Assembly: GCF_003013405.1 (NCBI RefSeq)
Contig: NZ_PXZL01000007.1
Span: 1 to 64,000 of the forward strand
Origin: Brevibacillus formosus
Lineage (GTDB): Bacteria > Bacillota > Bacilli > Brevibacillales > Brevibacillaceae
Direction of reading: 5' to 3'
Length of the DNA stretch: 64,000 bases
Shown here one piece after another: positions 45,478 through 54,429 of this stretch. Both the position numbers and the translations under genes were made by a program. How positions within the stretch are numbered: the first letter of the stretch is position 1; each line of letters opens with the position of its first letter. The notes beneath the pieces are model-generated. The model worked only from the letters and a program-made list of their open reading frames with translations, had not been told where the DNA came from and did no database searches.

Positions 45478-45668
45478 TTGTTCATTCCCCCGTCTTCGTG
45501 AATTTTTGGTAAAAGTGTTGTACTTATGATTCTATTTATTTTTCAGATAATTACCACTTGAATCGTTCGATCACATTTACCAGTGTTAGACAAATAGATC
45601 GTTAATATCAGACGAGGAAGAATAGATGGGGACGAATACTGTCAAGGCATTAGGAATGGGCAAGAAAA

Positions 45669-45713
45669 AAACATTCCCCTCGTACCGAATTTGCCGATAC
45701 GAGGAGAATGTTC
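45669..45713 (-). terminator. Terminator after secA
   Basis: Minus strand: AACATTCTCCTCGTA, 13-base loop, TACGAGGGGAATGTT, then TTTTTC; 14 of 15 stem positions pair. It starts 10 bases past the secA stop. Confidence 0.92.
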
Positions 45714-45722
45714 TGTTATTGC

Positions 45723-48242
45723 TTAGTGTTTCTTATTTTGGCGTTTGCGTTCTTGCTCCTGAGCGCGACGCTGTGCGCGGTTTTTCGGATCAGCATCACC
45801 GGAGGTCTCCGGATCTGGACGATCAGATGGTCCGGAGGTTTGCAAGCTACTCGGATCGATTCCTTGACCACGAATGACATCTTGACGCTCAAGGTTTTGG
45901 CTGACTTCGGCCTTCATGATATACATAGCGACTTCTTCCTGAACAGCAGCCAGCATACCTTGATACATTTCGTATCCTTCGAACTGGTACTCACGAAGTG
46001 GGTCGTTTTGTGCGTAGGCGCGCAGGTGAATACCTTGACGCAGCTGATCCATCGCATCGATGTGATCCATCCACTTGCTGTCGACAGCACGCAGAATGAC
46101 GACTTTTTCAAACTCGCGAATCGATTCGCCGATTTCTTCTTCACGCTGTTTGTACTGCTTATCGACTTCTGCTTTTAACAGCTCGAGAATTTCTTCTGCT
46201 TCCATGCCTTTCAGCATTTTAGCCGTAATCGTTTCTTCATGGAGGAATCCATTATTGGCTGCATCGGCCAAAGCTTGCAGATCCCAATCCTCTGGTACCT
46301 CTTCTTTTGGACAATGCAGAGCCACTGCACGCTCCATCACTGCGTAGATCATATTCAAAGCAACATCGCTGAGGTTTTCCTGTTCCAGGATGTCTTTACG
46401 CTGTTTGTAGACAACCAGACGCTGCTGATTCATGACGTCATCGTACTGGAGAACGCCTTTACGCGCATCGAAGTTCGATCCCTCTACACGCTTCTGCGCG
46501 GATTCTACCGCACGAGTAACCAGACGGCTCTCGATCGGCATATCCTCTTCCATCCCCAAGCGATCCATCATATTCATGATATTGTCCGCACCGAAACGAC
46601 GCATGAGCTCATCTTGCATCGAGAGGAAGAACTGGGATGAACCCGGGTCCCCCTGACGACCAGCACGACCGCGCAGCTGATTGTCAATCCGACGGCTCTC
46701 GTGACGTTCTGTACCGATAATATGAAGACCACCCAGCTCCGCAACACCTTCGCCAAGCTGAATGTCCGTACCGCGACCCGCCATGTTTGTCGCAATGGTA
46801 ACCGCTCCGTACACACCTGCACGTGCAACGATTTCCGCCTCGCGTTCATGCTGCTTCGCGTTCAATACGTTATGCGGTACGCCTTTTTGCTTCAGCATTT
46901 GGGACAAGCGCTCCGAGTTTTCGATGGAGATGGTACCTACCAGAATCGGTTGACCCTTTTTATGACGCTCGACAATGTCGTTTACAACCGCACGATATTT
47001 AGCTGCCTCTGTTTTGAAAACAAGGTCAGGTGAATCGATACGCTGTACTGGCTTGTTCGTTGGAATAACCACAACATCGAGACCGTAAATCTTTTTGAAT
47101 TCTTCTTCTTCCGTCTTTGCTGTACCTGTCATACCCGCCAGCTTCTCGTACATACGGAAGTAGTTTTGCAAAGTAATAGTCGCCAGTGTCATGCTCTCGC
47201 TTTGGACACGCAGACCTTCTTTGGCTTCAATCGCTTGATGCAAGCCATCGCTGTAACGACGTCCAACCATCAGACGGCCGGTGAACTCGTCGACGATCAC
47301 AACTTCGCCTTCCTGCACCACATAGTCAACATCGCGCTTGAACAAAACTTGAGCCTTCAAAGCCGCCGTAATGTGGTGGTTCAACGTGGTATGTGCCGTA
47401 TCGTACAGGTTGTCGATGTTGAATGCCTGTTCGACCTTGCTCACACCATCATCTGTGAGGCTGACGATTTTCAGCTTCTCGTCGATGGTGAAATCTTTTT
47501 CTTCTTCCAGACGCTTCACAAAATGCGAGCAGATATAATACAGCTCTGTCGATTTGTTAGCAGAACCGGAGATGATCAACGGCGTACGTGCTTCGTCAAT
47601 CAAAATGCTGTCCACCTCGTCGATGATAGCGAAGAAGAGTGGACGTTGCACCATTTGTTCCTTGTACAGAACCATATTGTCACGCAAGTAATCGAAGCCA
47701 AATTCATTGTTCGTACCATACGTAATATCACACGCGTATGCTTCGCGTTTTTCTTCAGGGCTCAGTCCGTTCTTGTTCAAACCGACTGTCAGTCCGAGGA
47801 AGTTATACAGCTTACCCATGATAGTCGAGTCACGCTCAGCCAAGTATTCGTTCACGGTAACGACGTGGACGCCTTTTCCCATCAGGGCATTCAGGTATGT
47901 AGCCAGTGTCGCAACCAGCGTTTTACCTTCACCCGTCTTCATCTCGGAGATACGGCCTTCCTGAAGCACCATACCACCAATCATTTGGACGTCGAAGTGA
48001 CGCATGCCCAGTACACGGATCGATGCTTCACGCACAACGGCAAACGCTTCGTTCAAAATTTTGTCCAGTTCTTCTCCATTTGCCAAGCGCGCCTTAAACT
48101 CAGCTGTCTTCTCCCGCAATTGGTCATCCGAGAGTGCCTTAATCGTTGGTTCCAGCGCGTTGATACTTTCTACACGCTTAAACATTTTCTTTACTTCACG
48201 TTCATTGCTATCGCCAAATATCTTTTTAACGAGTCCTAACAT
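45723..48242 (-). CDS. secA: Preprotein translocase ATPase SecA
   Basis: An 839-residue motor of the Sec export pathway, with Walker [21 protein letters not shown] near 100, [19 protein letters not shown], and GTDIQLG plus [33 protein letters not shown] at 48242 with AAGGGG eight bases upstream; the open frame continues about 41 codons further but without family similarity. The C-terminus ends in a polar stretch and the basic tail [19 protein letters not shown], without the usual CxCxSGKxYKxCH zinc motif. Preceded by hpf, as in Bacillus. Confidence 0.97.
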   Translation of the reverse strand: MLGLVKKIFGDSNEREVKKMFKRVESINALEPTIKALSDDQLREKTAEFKARLANGEELDKILNEAFAVVREASIRVLGMRHFDVQMIGGMVLQEGRISEMKTGEGKTLVATLATYLNALMGKGVHVVTVNEYLAERDSTIMGKLYNFLGLTVGLNKNGLSPEEKREAYACDITYGTNNEFGFDYLRDNMVLYKEQMVQRPLFFAIIDEVDSILIDEARTPLIISGSANKSTELYYICSHFVKRLEEEKDFTIDEKLKIVSLTDDGVSKVEQAFNIDNLYDTAHTTLNHHITAALKAQVLFKRDVDYVVQEGEVVIVDEFTGRLMVGRRYSDGLHQAIEAKEGLRVQSESMTLATITLQNYFRMYEKLAGMTGTAKTEEEEFKKIYGLDVVVIPTNKPVQRIDSPDLVFKTEAAKYRAVVNDIVERHKKGQPILVGTISIENSERLSQMLKQKGVPHNVLNAKQHEREAEIVARAGVYGAVTIATNMAGRGTDIQLGEGVAELGGLHIIGTERHESRRIDNQLRGRAGRQGDPGSSQFFLSMQDELMRRFGADNIMNMMDRLGMEEDMPIESRLVTRAVESAQKRVEGSNFDARKGVLQYDDVMNQQRLVVYKQRKDILEQENLSDVALNMIYAVMERAVALHCPKEEVPEDWDLQALADAANNGFLHEETITAKMLKGMEAEEILELLKAEVDKQYKQREEEIGESIREFEKVVILRAVDSKWMDHIDAMDQLRQGIHLRAYAQNDPLREYQFEGYEMYQGMLAAVQEEVAMYIMKAEVSQNLERQDVIRGQGIDPSSLQTSGPSDRPDPETSGDADPKNRAQRRAQEQERKRQNKKH

Positions 48243-48380
48243 GAGGACACCCCTTCCATATACTGCCAAACAAAATGCAAAGCCGGCATGAGTCCAATAA
48301 TAAAAAAGGATACCGATTCTACGAAAATAATACTTTCTAAAAAGATATTTTATCAAATAGAGCATCCTCTACACAAGTAA

Positions 48381-48405
48381 AGGGAGTTGCCAATAGCAAC
48401 TCCCT
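48381..48405 (-). terminator. Terminator after hpf
   Basis: Perfect 10-bp stem AGGGAGTTGC/GCAACTCCCT with a 5-base loop. On the minus strand it is followed by TTACTTG, a weak T-tract. Confidence 0.6.
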
Positions 48406-48438
48406 AGTCTTATACGAATGAGAATGTGTAAAGTTTCG

Positions 48439-49002
48439 TTATTTTGGTTCAATCAATCCGTAACGCCCATCATTGCGGCGATACACCACACTGACATCAT
48501 TAGTGTCACTGTTTTGGAAAACGAAGAAGCTGTGTCCCAGCATATCCATCTGCATGACCGCTTCCTGTGCATCCATCGGCTTCAAATCGAAGCGTTTGGT
48601 TCGAACGATGTCGATGTCTATGTCGATATCATCCTCATCCACTTCCGGGATCATGACTGCTACTGGCTGACTCTCACGTTGTGCGATTCTTCCTGTCGAA
48701 TCCACTCGAAGCTTCCTCATCAGCTTCGTTTTGTGTTTACGAATCTGACGTTCCAGCTTTTCTACTACCAGATCGATAGCAGCATACATATCTTCGTGCG
48801 TTTCCTCCGCTCGGATAATGACCCCACTCAGTGGGATAGTTACCTCGATCGTGCCTTCTCCGCGATGTACATGCATGGTGACTTGTACTTCTGTAGGCTG
48901 TGGAGTTTCAAAATACTTTTCCAGACGGCCGACTTTCTTTTCGACATATTCTCTAAGCGCAGCGGTGACTTGAATGTTTTCTCCACGAATGTTAAATTTC
49001 AT
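48439..49002 (-). CDS. hpf: Ribosome hibernation-promoting factor, long form
   Basis: A 187-residue long-type HPF (YvyD). The N-terminal S30AE domain (1-100) binds the decoding centre, a variable acidic linker contains a run DEDDIDIDIDIV, and the C-terminal domain (RTKRFDLKPMDAQEAVMQM and SFFVFQNSDTNDVSVVYRR) dimerises to form 100S ribosomes. ATG at 49002 follows AAGGAGG. A sigma-H-type promoter at 49034-49060 suggests induction on entry into stationary phase, as known for yvyD. Faces the divergent HD-GYP gene. Confidence 0.95.
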   Translation of the reverse strand: MKFNIRGENIQVTAALREYVEKKVGRLEKYFETPQPTEVQVTMHVHRGEGTIEVTIPLSGVIIRAEETHEDMYAAIDLVVEKLERQIRKHKTKLMRKLRVDSTGRIAQRESQPVAVMIPEVDEDDIDIDIDIVRTKRFDLKPMDAQEAVMQMDMLGHSFFVFQNSDTNDVSVVYRRNDGRYGLIEPK

Positions 49003-49033
49003 GGTTCCAACCTCCTTCCGTCTATACATAGGT

Positions 49034-49060
49034 ATTCGCCAGTTCTGTAAATAATCCTTC
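49034..49060 (-). promoter_or_regulatory. Sigma-H promoter of hpf
   Basis: Minus-strand GAAGGATTA (49052-49060), 11-base spacer, GGCGAAT (49034-49040). Both fit the sigma-H consensus RNAGGAWWW-N11-12-RNNGAAT at every defined position, 32 bases before the hpf ATG. Confidence 0.72.
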
Positions 49061-49144
49061 CACTCAGCTTAAAAAAATCTTTGCAAATCTTTTACAAACC
49101 ATCAATATCCGACATTATTTTACCAATACTTACTAGATTCCCTA

Positions 49145-49153
49145 TGCTATAAT
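49145..49153 (+). promoter_or_regulatory. Extended -10 promoter of the soluble HD-GYP gene
   Basis: TGCTATAAT, an exact extended -10, about 58 bases before the ATG at 49212. The -35 region is poorly conserved. Confidence 0.5.
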
Positions 49154-49211
49154 AAGAGAGGTAGTCATCCTATCTTATATCGCGGTCGTACATCGCACTG
49201 GAGGAATCCTC

Positions 49212-50264
49212 ATGGCCGAGGTAAAACCTTCCCATTCACTTATCGGAACAACGCTCGCTCAAGACGTCTACAATGAGTACGGCCTGCTTTTATTACCCGC
49301 TGGTGCAAACCTTCATCTTAGTGATATACGACTGCTAGAGGCTCATCAAGTGGAAGCCGTACACGTTACTACTGACTCGGAAGCACCCGAAATGCCTTTT
49401 CCTCTCCTCCATTGGAGTGAGGCAGAGGCTGCAAAGGCCTATATGGTAGCCGTACAAAAAACCGAGTATTTATTTAACCAGCTCGCAAATGGGGATACTC
49501 CTCGACTGCAACAATTTAGCGACGCTGTTCATCCGATGCTCGATCAGGTTCTTCATCACATGAGGTTTCTGCGCTTCATTTATTTGAATGAAGGAACGGA
49601 AAGTTACACGTATCGCCACTCCCTGCACGTAGGTATTGTGGCAGCCTTAATCGGAAAAATCATAGGATTGCCGCAACACGATGTTCATTTTTTGGGCCTT
49701 GCAGGTCTTCTCCATGACATCGGCAAAATGAAAATTCCCGATGAGCTGCTGTCCAAGCCAGAGCGTTTGACAGACGAAGAGTATACGATTATGAAAAAGC
49801 ATACCGTATACGGCTACGAGCTCCTGCGCACCATGGACGATGCCGACAACTTGCTGGCACAATGCGCTCTGATGCACCACGAACGTTGGGATGGAAGTGG
49901 ATACCCCCTCGGACGAAAAAAAGATGGCATCCCTTTTGAATGCCAAATCATCAGTGTCGCAGACGTATTTGATGCGATATGCACAGATCGCGTGTATCGG
50001 AAGGGAACCTCTCCCTTTGAAGCCGCGAATGTTCTGTGGGAGTTAGCTTGTTCAGGCCAATTAAATCCGATGATTGTATCTCGTTTTATCCATCACATTA
50101 TCTTACTTTACGTCGGCTCCCATGCGCTTTTGAACAATGGCGACCACGTCGAAATCATTATGATTCATACTGATGAGCCTATGCGCCCTCTCGTTCGTAG
50201 AGGTAATGATTTTATAGACCTGAGACTCCAGCGCTCCCTACGCATTCAAAGAATGATCAGTTAA
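49212..50264 (+). CDS. Soluble HD-GYP-domain phosphodiesterase
   Basis: A 350-residue cytosolic protein without membrane segments. An N-terminal region of about 110 residues has no recognised domain. HD-GYP at about 130-320 has YRHSLHVGIVAALIG, HDIGKMKIPDELLSKPERL and HHERWDGSGYPLGRK, the GYP loop being GSGYP. It is expected to degrade c-di-GMP. CTGGAGG precedes the ATG. It has its own extended -10 promoter and a terminator, so it is monocistronic. It is the second HD-GYP protein in the window. Confidence 0.87.
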   Translation: MAEVKPSHSLIGTTLAQDVYNEYGLLLLPAGANLHLSDIRLLEAHQVEAVHVTTDSEAPEMPFPLLHWSEAEAAKAYMVAVQKTEYLFNQLANGDTPRLQQFSDAVHPMLDQVLHHMRFLRFIYLNEGTESYTYRHSLHVGIVAALIGKIIGLPQHDVHFLGLAGLLHDIGKMKIPDELLSKPERLTDEEYTIMKKHTVYGYELLRTMDDADNLLAQCALMHHERWDGSGYPLGRKKDGIPFECQIISVADVFDAICTDRVYRKGTSPFEAANVLWELACSGQLNPMIVSRFIHHIILLYVGSHALLNNGDHVEIIMIHTDEPMRPLVRRGNDFIDLRLQRSLRIQRMIS

Positions 50265-50280
50265 ACACGTAGAAAAAACG

Positions 50281-50314
50281 AATCCCCCTGTCCTATCAAG
50301 GAACCAGGGGGATT
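50281..50314. terminator. Bidirectional terminator between HD-GYP and csp genes
   Basis: AATCCCCCTG/CAGGGGGATT stem with an inner TCCT/AGGA pairing. TTTTGC follows on the plus strand; on the minus strand CGTTTTTTC follows. Confidence 0.85.
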
Positions 50315-50329
50315 TTGCTATTGTTTCGT

Positions 50330-50527
50330 TTATAACTTTACGACGTTCGCCGCTTGTGGACCGCGGTCCCCTTCCACAATGTCGAATTCTACAGCCTGTC
50401 CCTCATCTAACGAACGAAACCCGTCCGACTGAATCGCCGAAAAATGGACGAATACGTCATCACCGTCTTCTCGTTCAATAAATCCAAATCCTTTTTCTGC
50501 ATTAAACCATTTTACTTTGCCTTGCAT
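50330..50527 (-). CDS. Cold-shock protein (CspA family)
   Basis: A 65-residue single-domain OB-fold RNA chaperone beginning [18 protein letters not shown], with RNP1 KGFGFIE and RNP2 DVFVHFSAI. The ATG at 50527 is the family start; the open frame begins 13 codons upstream with unrelated residues. AAAGGG lies 12 bases upstream, a long spacing. No long cold-shock leader is evident, since the amino-acid permease gene ends about 85 bases upstream. Confidence 0.94.
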   Translation of the reverse strand: MQGKVKWFNAEKGFGFIEREDGDDVFVHFSAIQSDGFRSLDEGQAVEFDIVEGDRGPQAANVVKL

Positions 50528-50594
50528 GAAACAGCACAACCCTTTCTTTTGTGAAAATGAAATCAAGTCTAGCTTTCCCCAATTCAGGCGATTG

Positions 50595-50626
50595 ATTCCA
50601 CACGCTCACCCTTTACCGTGTGGAAT
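50595..50626. other. Hairpin at the end of the amino-acid permease gene
   Basis: Perfect 10-bp stem ATTCCACACG/CGTGTGGAAT spanning the permease stop codon. The T-run that follows it is on the plus strand (ATTTTTTCTC), antisense to the permease; in the minus direction there is no T-tract. It may therefore be an mRNA 3' end structure, or block antisense readthrough. Confidence 0.45.
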
Positions 50627-51287
50627 ATTTTTTCTCAAGTCCTCTCACGACTACACGGGACAAGAACAAAGTAAGTACCAAATAAACCGCCGCCTCCGTT
50701 AAATACGGGGGGTACCGCTCAAAGGTGCTTTTCGCCACGTTCATGGCCGCATAATTTAATTCCGGTGTCGCGATTACTGCCAGAAGAGACGAATCTTTCA
50801 AAAGAGCAATAAACTCATTTCCGATTGCAGGTAGCATACGTGTAAACGCTTGTGGAAGAATAATTTGGCGCATGGCAAGTCCCTTATTCATGCCAAGTGA
50901 TCGTGCCGCTTCCATTTGCCCCGGATCAATTGATTGGATGCCAGCCCGAAAGATTTCCGCCATATAGGCAGCCGCATTGAGCGAAAGCGCGACGAAGCCT
51001 GAATAAATCGCTTCCGGGCTGCTCGCTCCCGGATACAGAATACCCCAAATCGACGGAATCACCGCAAAATGAATCAGCAAAATTTGGACCAGCATCGGAG
51101 TTCCCCGAAACAGCTCTACGTAAATCGAACAGGTCCAACGCAAGATTCGCTTGGAGGACATTTTGCCCAAGCTGATGAACAACCCTAAAAATGTTCCGCA
51201 AACCGTAGCCACAGCTGTTAGTAAAATCGTATTAATAATGCCTCGAATAAACAATTCACGGTAGTCGTAGATGACACTCCAGTCCAA
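50613..51287 (-). CDS. Polar amino-acid ABC transporter permease
   Basis: A 224-residue HisM/GlnP-type permease with about five membrane helices and the cytoplasmic EAA loop AARSLGMNKGLAMRQIILPQA near residue 140. ELFRGTPMLVQILL near 60 is typical of the family. The start is TTG with GGAGG eight bases upstream. It follows the substrate-binding protein gene by 87 bases. No ATPase gene (GlnQ type) is next to it, which is unusual for this transporter class. Confidence 0.88.
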   Translation of the reverse strand: MDWSVIYDYRELFIRGIINTILLTAVATVCGTFLGLFISLGKMSSKRILRWTCSIYVELFRGTPMLVQILLIHFAVIPSIWGILYPGASSPEAIYSGFVALSLNAAAYMAEIFRAGIQSIDPGQMEAARSLGMNKGLAMRQIILPQAFTRMLPAIGNEFIALLKDSSLLAVIATPELNYAAMNVAKSTFERYPPYLTEAAVYLVLTLFLSRVVVRGLEKKYSTR

Positions 51288-51374
51288 TGGCTAATCCTCC
51301 CTTCTTCATGTCAGCAAGCCAAGTTGCGAACAAACGCCGGCTACGTCGAAGGACGCACCCGGCCATTTTGCTGC

Positions 51375-52178
51375 CTACTTATTGCCAAAGTACTGGGTGT
51401 AAATTTCCTGCAGCTTTCCATTTTCTTTTATCTTTTTTAATCCGTCGTTGATTTTGTTCATGGCATCAGTATTGCCCTTTTTCACGATAATTCCGTAAAA
51501 TTCCTTTTCAAAGGAATCATCTTTTATCAGCTTAAATTTCTTATCTTTTACTTTATTCACGTAGTATGACAAAACGCCATTGTCGCCAACCACAGCTTCT
51601 ACTCGACCATTAAAGAAGTCATCGACAGAGGATGGCATGTCGTCATAGCCTTTCAAGCCTTCGTACGTATCTCCAAACGCTTTTTTGACCACTTCTTCAC
51701 CCGTGGTCGCAGCTTGAACCCCGATCTTCTTGCCTTTCAAATCTGCCAGCTTCGTCACTGGAGAATCTTCCGCTACCAGAATGAGTTGATTCGCTTCAAA
51801 GTATGAGTCCGAAAAATCGTATTTCTCCTTGCGCTTCTCCGTGATCGTGATGGACGAGATTCCAATATCAACCGTCCCTTTGTCCAGTCCATCAAAAAGC
51901 GGGTCCCATCCTGTGTTTTTCCACTCAATCTTGAATCCGCCAGCTTCCGCGATCGCGTTCATCACATCGATGTCGTGGCCACTAATCTTGTCAGCCTCAA
52001 GCATTTGGAACGGTGGATATGCCGCATCTGTACCGACTACGTACACTTTGTCACCTGAACCACCACTCGCTCCGCCATTGCCAGACGTTTGCTGACCACC
52101 CGATCCACAGCCTGCGAGGAGTACCCCCACACCGACGACCAACGCGAGCGATTTGAACCAATTTGTCCCGATACGCAT
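51375..52178 (-). CDS. Amino-acid ABC transporter substrate-binding lipoprotein
   Basis: A 267-residue family 3 solute-binding protein. The signal peptide ends in the lipobox LLAGC (Cys near residue 24), then a Gly/Ser-rich linker. The mature domain has VVGTDAAYPPFQMLEADKISGHDIDVM and DLKGKKIGVQAATTGEEV, typical of binders of polar amino acids or of cystine/glutamine. GGGGGA precedes the ATG. It supplies substrate to the permease encoded downstream. Two DnaA boxes lie about 90 bases upstream. Confidence 0.9.
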   Translation of the reverse strand: MRIGTNWFKSLALVVGVGVLLAGCGSGGQQTSGNGGASGGSGDKVYVVGTDAAYPPFQMLEADKISGHDIDVMNAIAEAGGFKIEWKNTGWDPLFDGLDKGTVDIGISSITITEKRKEKYDFSDSYFEANQLILVAEDSPVTKLADLKGKKIGVQAATTGEEVVKKAFGDTYEGLKGYDDMPSSVDDFFNGRVEAVVGDNGVLSYYVNKVKDKKFKLIKDDSFEKEFYGIIVKKGNTDAMNKINDGLKKIKENGKLQEIYTQYFGNK

Positions 52179-52269
52179 TTCGAAATCCCCCTTGTGACTC
52201 TCTATCTGCCCATTTTGTCCCCAGCAATGTCCACATGGAAATTACGGATTTTTTGCGTTCTCCACAGAG

Positions 52270-52287
52270 TTATCCACATTATCCACA
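52270..52287. promoter_or_regulatory. Two abutting consensus DnaA boxes
   Basis: TTATCCACA at 52270-52278 and TTATCCACA again at 52279-52287, both perfect consensus boxes in direct repeat without spacer. A degenerate TGTGCACAA lies at 52294-52302. They are in the 289-base gap between the transporter and motB, about 90 bases upstream of the binding-protein ATG. The rest of that gap holds only the motB terminator. Confidence 0.7.
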
Positions 52288-52389
52288 TACCATTGTGCAC
52301 AAGCTGGGTATAACTATTTTCCTGTATATTCTGCCACTTTAGTGCGAAAGTAAGGGGAACGAAATGGGAGAATAAGTGGAACTAGCAGC

Positions 52390-52446
52390 AAAAAAACAGG
52401 ATTCATATATACGGGATATAGTTCTATCCTGCATATAAAAATCCTG
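52390..52446 (-). terminator. Terminator after motB
   Basis: Minus strand CAGGATT/AATCCTG outer arms enclosing an inner AT-rich hairpin, followed by TTTTTTT. It starts about 20 bases past the motB stop. Confidence 0.75.
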
Positions 52447-52467
52447 CTTTTATCTGAAAATAATGAA

Positions 52468-53253
52468 TTATTCTTTTTCCCCCAAAATCACGATCTCTAC
52501 CCGGCGATTCTTCGCACGGTTCTCCGCGTTGGAGTTGTCCACAAGCGGTTTGTATTCGCCCAAGCCAGCCACGGTAAAGCGAGACGCTGGCAAGGAGTGA
52601 GCATTGACCATTTCACGCATGACAGAGATCGCGCGCGCCGAGGATAGCTCCCAGTTGGATTGGTAGGAACTGCGAGTTATCGGCACATCATCTGTATAGC
52701 CTTCGATTCTCACCTTGTGTTCAAAGCGCTTCAAAACCCCCGCTACCGTCCCGACAACTTGCTTCCCTTGCGCCTGTAGGTCTGCCGAACCACTCGTAAA
52801 CAAAATCGTTTCCGGCAAACGGATACGCAGGCCTTCTTCGGTCTCCTCGTAGTCGAGATTCAGCTCAGCCAAAGCGGAGGATAGCTGGTTGCGTACCGTC
52901 TCCATATCGCGCTCACTCGAGTCAGACATGCCCATTGGCCGCTTCGGCACGCTCACTGTGTCTTGGGAGCCTTCTTTTTCTGTTTCGCCCTTGAGCTCCT
53001 TCTGGCGAGCCTCCAATTGGTAGACCTCGCGTTGCAGCTCCAGCTTTTGCAGATTGAGCAGGTCGAGACTCTCATGCACCTTCTCTAAGCTCGCTTTTTC
53101 CTTTTGGACATCTTCCTTTTGTGACTGAATGCTCTTTGTCTGCATCGCTGCGATAATAATCACGATCACGAACAACAGCGTAATCAGGTCACTGTAGCTA
53201 AGCAGCCAGCTTTTTTCTAGCTCTTTTTCGTCGTATAAGCGTTCGTCATGCAT
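52468..53253 (-). CDS. motB: Flagellar motor stator protein MotB-like (OmpA family)
   Basis: A 261-residue protein. A single membrane helix at about 18-37 contains the ion-binding Asp in LSYSDLITLLFVIVIII, followed by a coiled-coil/plug region and a C-terminal OmpA peptidoglycan-binding domain (GYTDDVPITRSSYQSNWELSSARA and NRRVEIVI). It anchors the stator to the wall. Overlaps the upstream motA-like gene by eight bases. Whether ions are protons or sodium (MotB or MotS) cannot be decided here. Confidence 0.85.
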   Translation of the reverse strand: MHDERLYDEKELEKSWLLSYSDLITLLFVIVIIIAAMQTKSIQSQKEDVQKEKASLEKVHESLDLLNLQKLELQREVYQLEARQKELKGETEKEGSQDTVSVPKRPMGMSDSSERDMETVRNQLSSALAELNLDYEETEEGLRIRLPETILFTSGSADLQAQGKQVVGTVAGVLKRFEHKVRIEGYTDDVPITRSSYQSNWELSSARAISVMREMVNAHSLPASRFTVAGLGEYKPLVDNSNAENRAKNRRVEIVILGEKE

Positions 53254-54055
53254 AGCGGTCCTGCCTTTCGATCGTGCCCTTCATGCTGCCTGCTTCTTTA
53301 ATCAGCACCAGCTTTTGGTCACCTGGCAAGAATGAGTTCAGCTTTTCAAACAGCAAGCGTGGTGTCTCCATGCGCTGGAGACCAACACAACCTTCGATGA
53401 AAAGACGCTTTTCAAACATTTCCCGGTCGTACAGATCCATCAGGCGGTAGTAGCATGGCAGAGCGAACAAGTTCGCCAAGAGCGCGCCATACAACGTCGC
53501 TACGACCGCTGCGCTCAGGCTGTGTCCGGTCAAGGCCATGTCTTCGAGTGACTTCAGTACGCCCGTCATCCCCAAGAGCGTACCGACCAGTCCCATCCCC
53601 GGCGCCAACAAGCTAATGAGGCGGAAGAACCCTGCTGATTGTTGGTAGCGGTACTGCTCTCCCTTGAGCTCGTTCTCCAGGATCAGGCGCAGCTCTTCTT
53701 CCGGAACACCCTCGATCGCCAGAAAGCATCCTCGTTGGACAAATGAATCAGGTTCTTGTTGCAGCTCCTTTTCGAGCGCGATATAGCCCTGTTCCTTCTG
53801 GACGAGCGCGTAGTAGTAGAAGCGCTTGATCGTTTCTTCGACGTTGCTTTGCCGGCCGTGGATGAGCAGGCGCCAGATTTTTTTCAAGTCAAGATGCTTG
53901 CGTTTAACTGCGTAGGACATGACTACGGAGAGCGCGACTAGCTCGATGGCGGTTACGTTGAGGAGGTCCGATAAGGTTCCGTTTAGGTAGACCGCGTGTA
54001 TGAAGATGAGGAGGACAGCTCCGATTAAGACGAGTGAGCGGCGTTTTGTGGACAA
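53246..54055 (-). CDS. motA: Flagellar motor stator protein MotA-like
   Basis: A 269-residue MotA/TolQ/ExbB-family channel protein with four helices: two N-terminal at about 6-24 and 30-50, and two after residue 145 with the family segment LISLLAPGMGLVGTLLGMTGVLKSLEDM containing the conserved Pro-Gly. A large cytoplasmic loop lies between. The start is TTG with AGGAAGGTGA seven bases upstream. Divergent from the small yjfB gene. It forms the stator with MotB. Confidence 0.82.
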   Translation of the reverse strand: MSTKRRSLVLIGAVLLIFIHAVYLNGTLSDLLNVTAIELVALSVVMSYAVKRKHLDLKKIWRLLIHGRQSNVEETIKRFYYYALVQKEQGYIALEKELQQEPDSFVQRGCFLAIEGVPEEELRLILENELKGEQYRYQQSAGFFRLISLLAPGMGLVGTLLGMTGVLKSLEDMALTGHSLSAAVVATLYGALLANLFALPCYYRLMDLYDREMFEKRLFIEGCVGLQRMETPRLLFEKLNSFLPGDQKLVLIKEAGSMKGTIERQDRYA

Positions 54056-54146
54056 AAGTGATTCACCTTCCTAGTTTTTCAGCAAGTTGTTCTTAAAGTA
54101 TAGCAGATGGTGGAAAAAAGATGAGAGAATAGAGTCATGGTTATAG

Positions 54147-54174
54147 TGAAGCTTGGTATAGAAAATGTCGATAA
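54147..54174 (+). promoter_or_regulatory. Candidate sigma-D promoter of yjfB
   Basis: TGAA (54147-54150), 16-base spacer, GTCGATAA (54167-54174), close to the motility consensus TAAA-N15-GCCGATAA. It lies 39 bases before the GTG start at 54213. Confidence 0.45.
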
Positions 54175-54212
54175 TGATAAAGAAAGTAATTCTGGCAAAG
54201 AGGTGATCATCT

Positions 54213-54389
54213 GTGAATGCCGTACAATTAAAACAAGCTGTTACTATTAGTTTGACGAAGCAAGTGCAGGAGACTGCGCAAGCGCAAGCTTCCATCATGT
54301 TGGAGGGTTTTGCTAAGACGCAGCAAAATGTTCAAGCGGCTCAGGCAAGTCATCCATCTCTTGGAAAAACAATTGATATTCGTGCATAA
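54213..54389 (+). CDS. YjfB-family putative motility protein
   Basis: A 58-residue small protein beginning MNAVQLKQAVTISLTKQVQE and ending HPSLGKTIDIRA. The Gln-rich helix and the G(K/G)xIDI(R/K)A end are the signature of YjfB motility proteins. It was missed by length-filtered gene finding. Start GTG with AGAGGTGATC five bases upstream, an exact ribosome-binding site. It has a sigma-D-like promoter, and its own terminator. Function unknown, but it sits among flagellar genes. Confidence 0.82.
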   Translation: MNAVQLKQAVTISLTKQVQETAQAQASIMLEGFAKTQQNVQAAQASHPSLGKTIDIRA

Positions 54390-54400
54390 GTGGTGAAAAG

Positions 54401-54429
54401 AAAACGGCCGGTTCCCCGGCCGTTTTTTT
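54401..54429. terminator. Bidirectional terminator between yjfB and fliT
   Basis: AAAACGGCCGG, loop TTCC, CCGGCCGTTTTTTT. Strong on the plus strand; AAAAAAA at the left gives a T-run for the minus-strand gene too. It overlaps the stop codon of fliT. Confidence 0.92.

Noticed and set aside
47166-48239. 357-codon plus-strand open frame antisense to secA
   Set aside because: Long antisense frames are common opposite GC-balanced highly conserved genes; no start signal and no recognisable protein.
48243-48365. 41-codon N-terminal extension of the secA frame
   Set aside because: The ATG at 48242 has a good ribosome-binding site and gives the normal SecA N-terminus; the extension has no similarity to the family.
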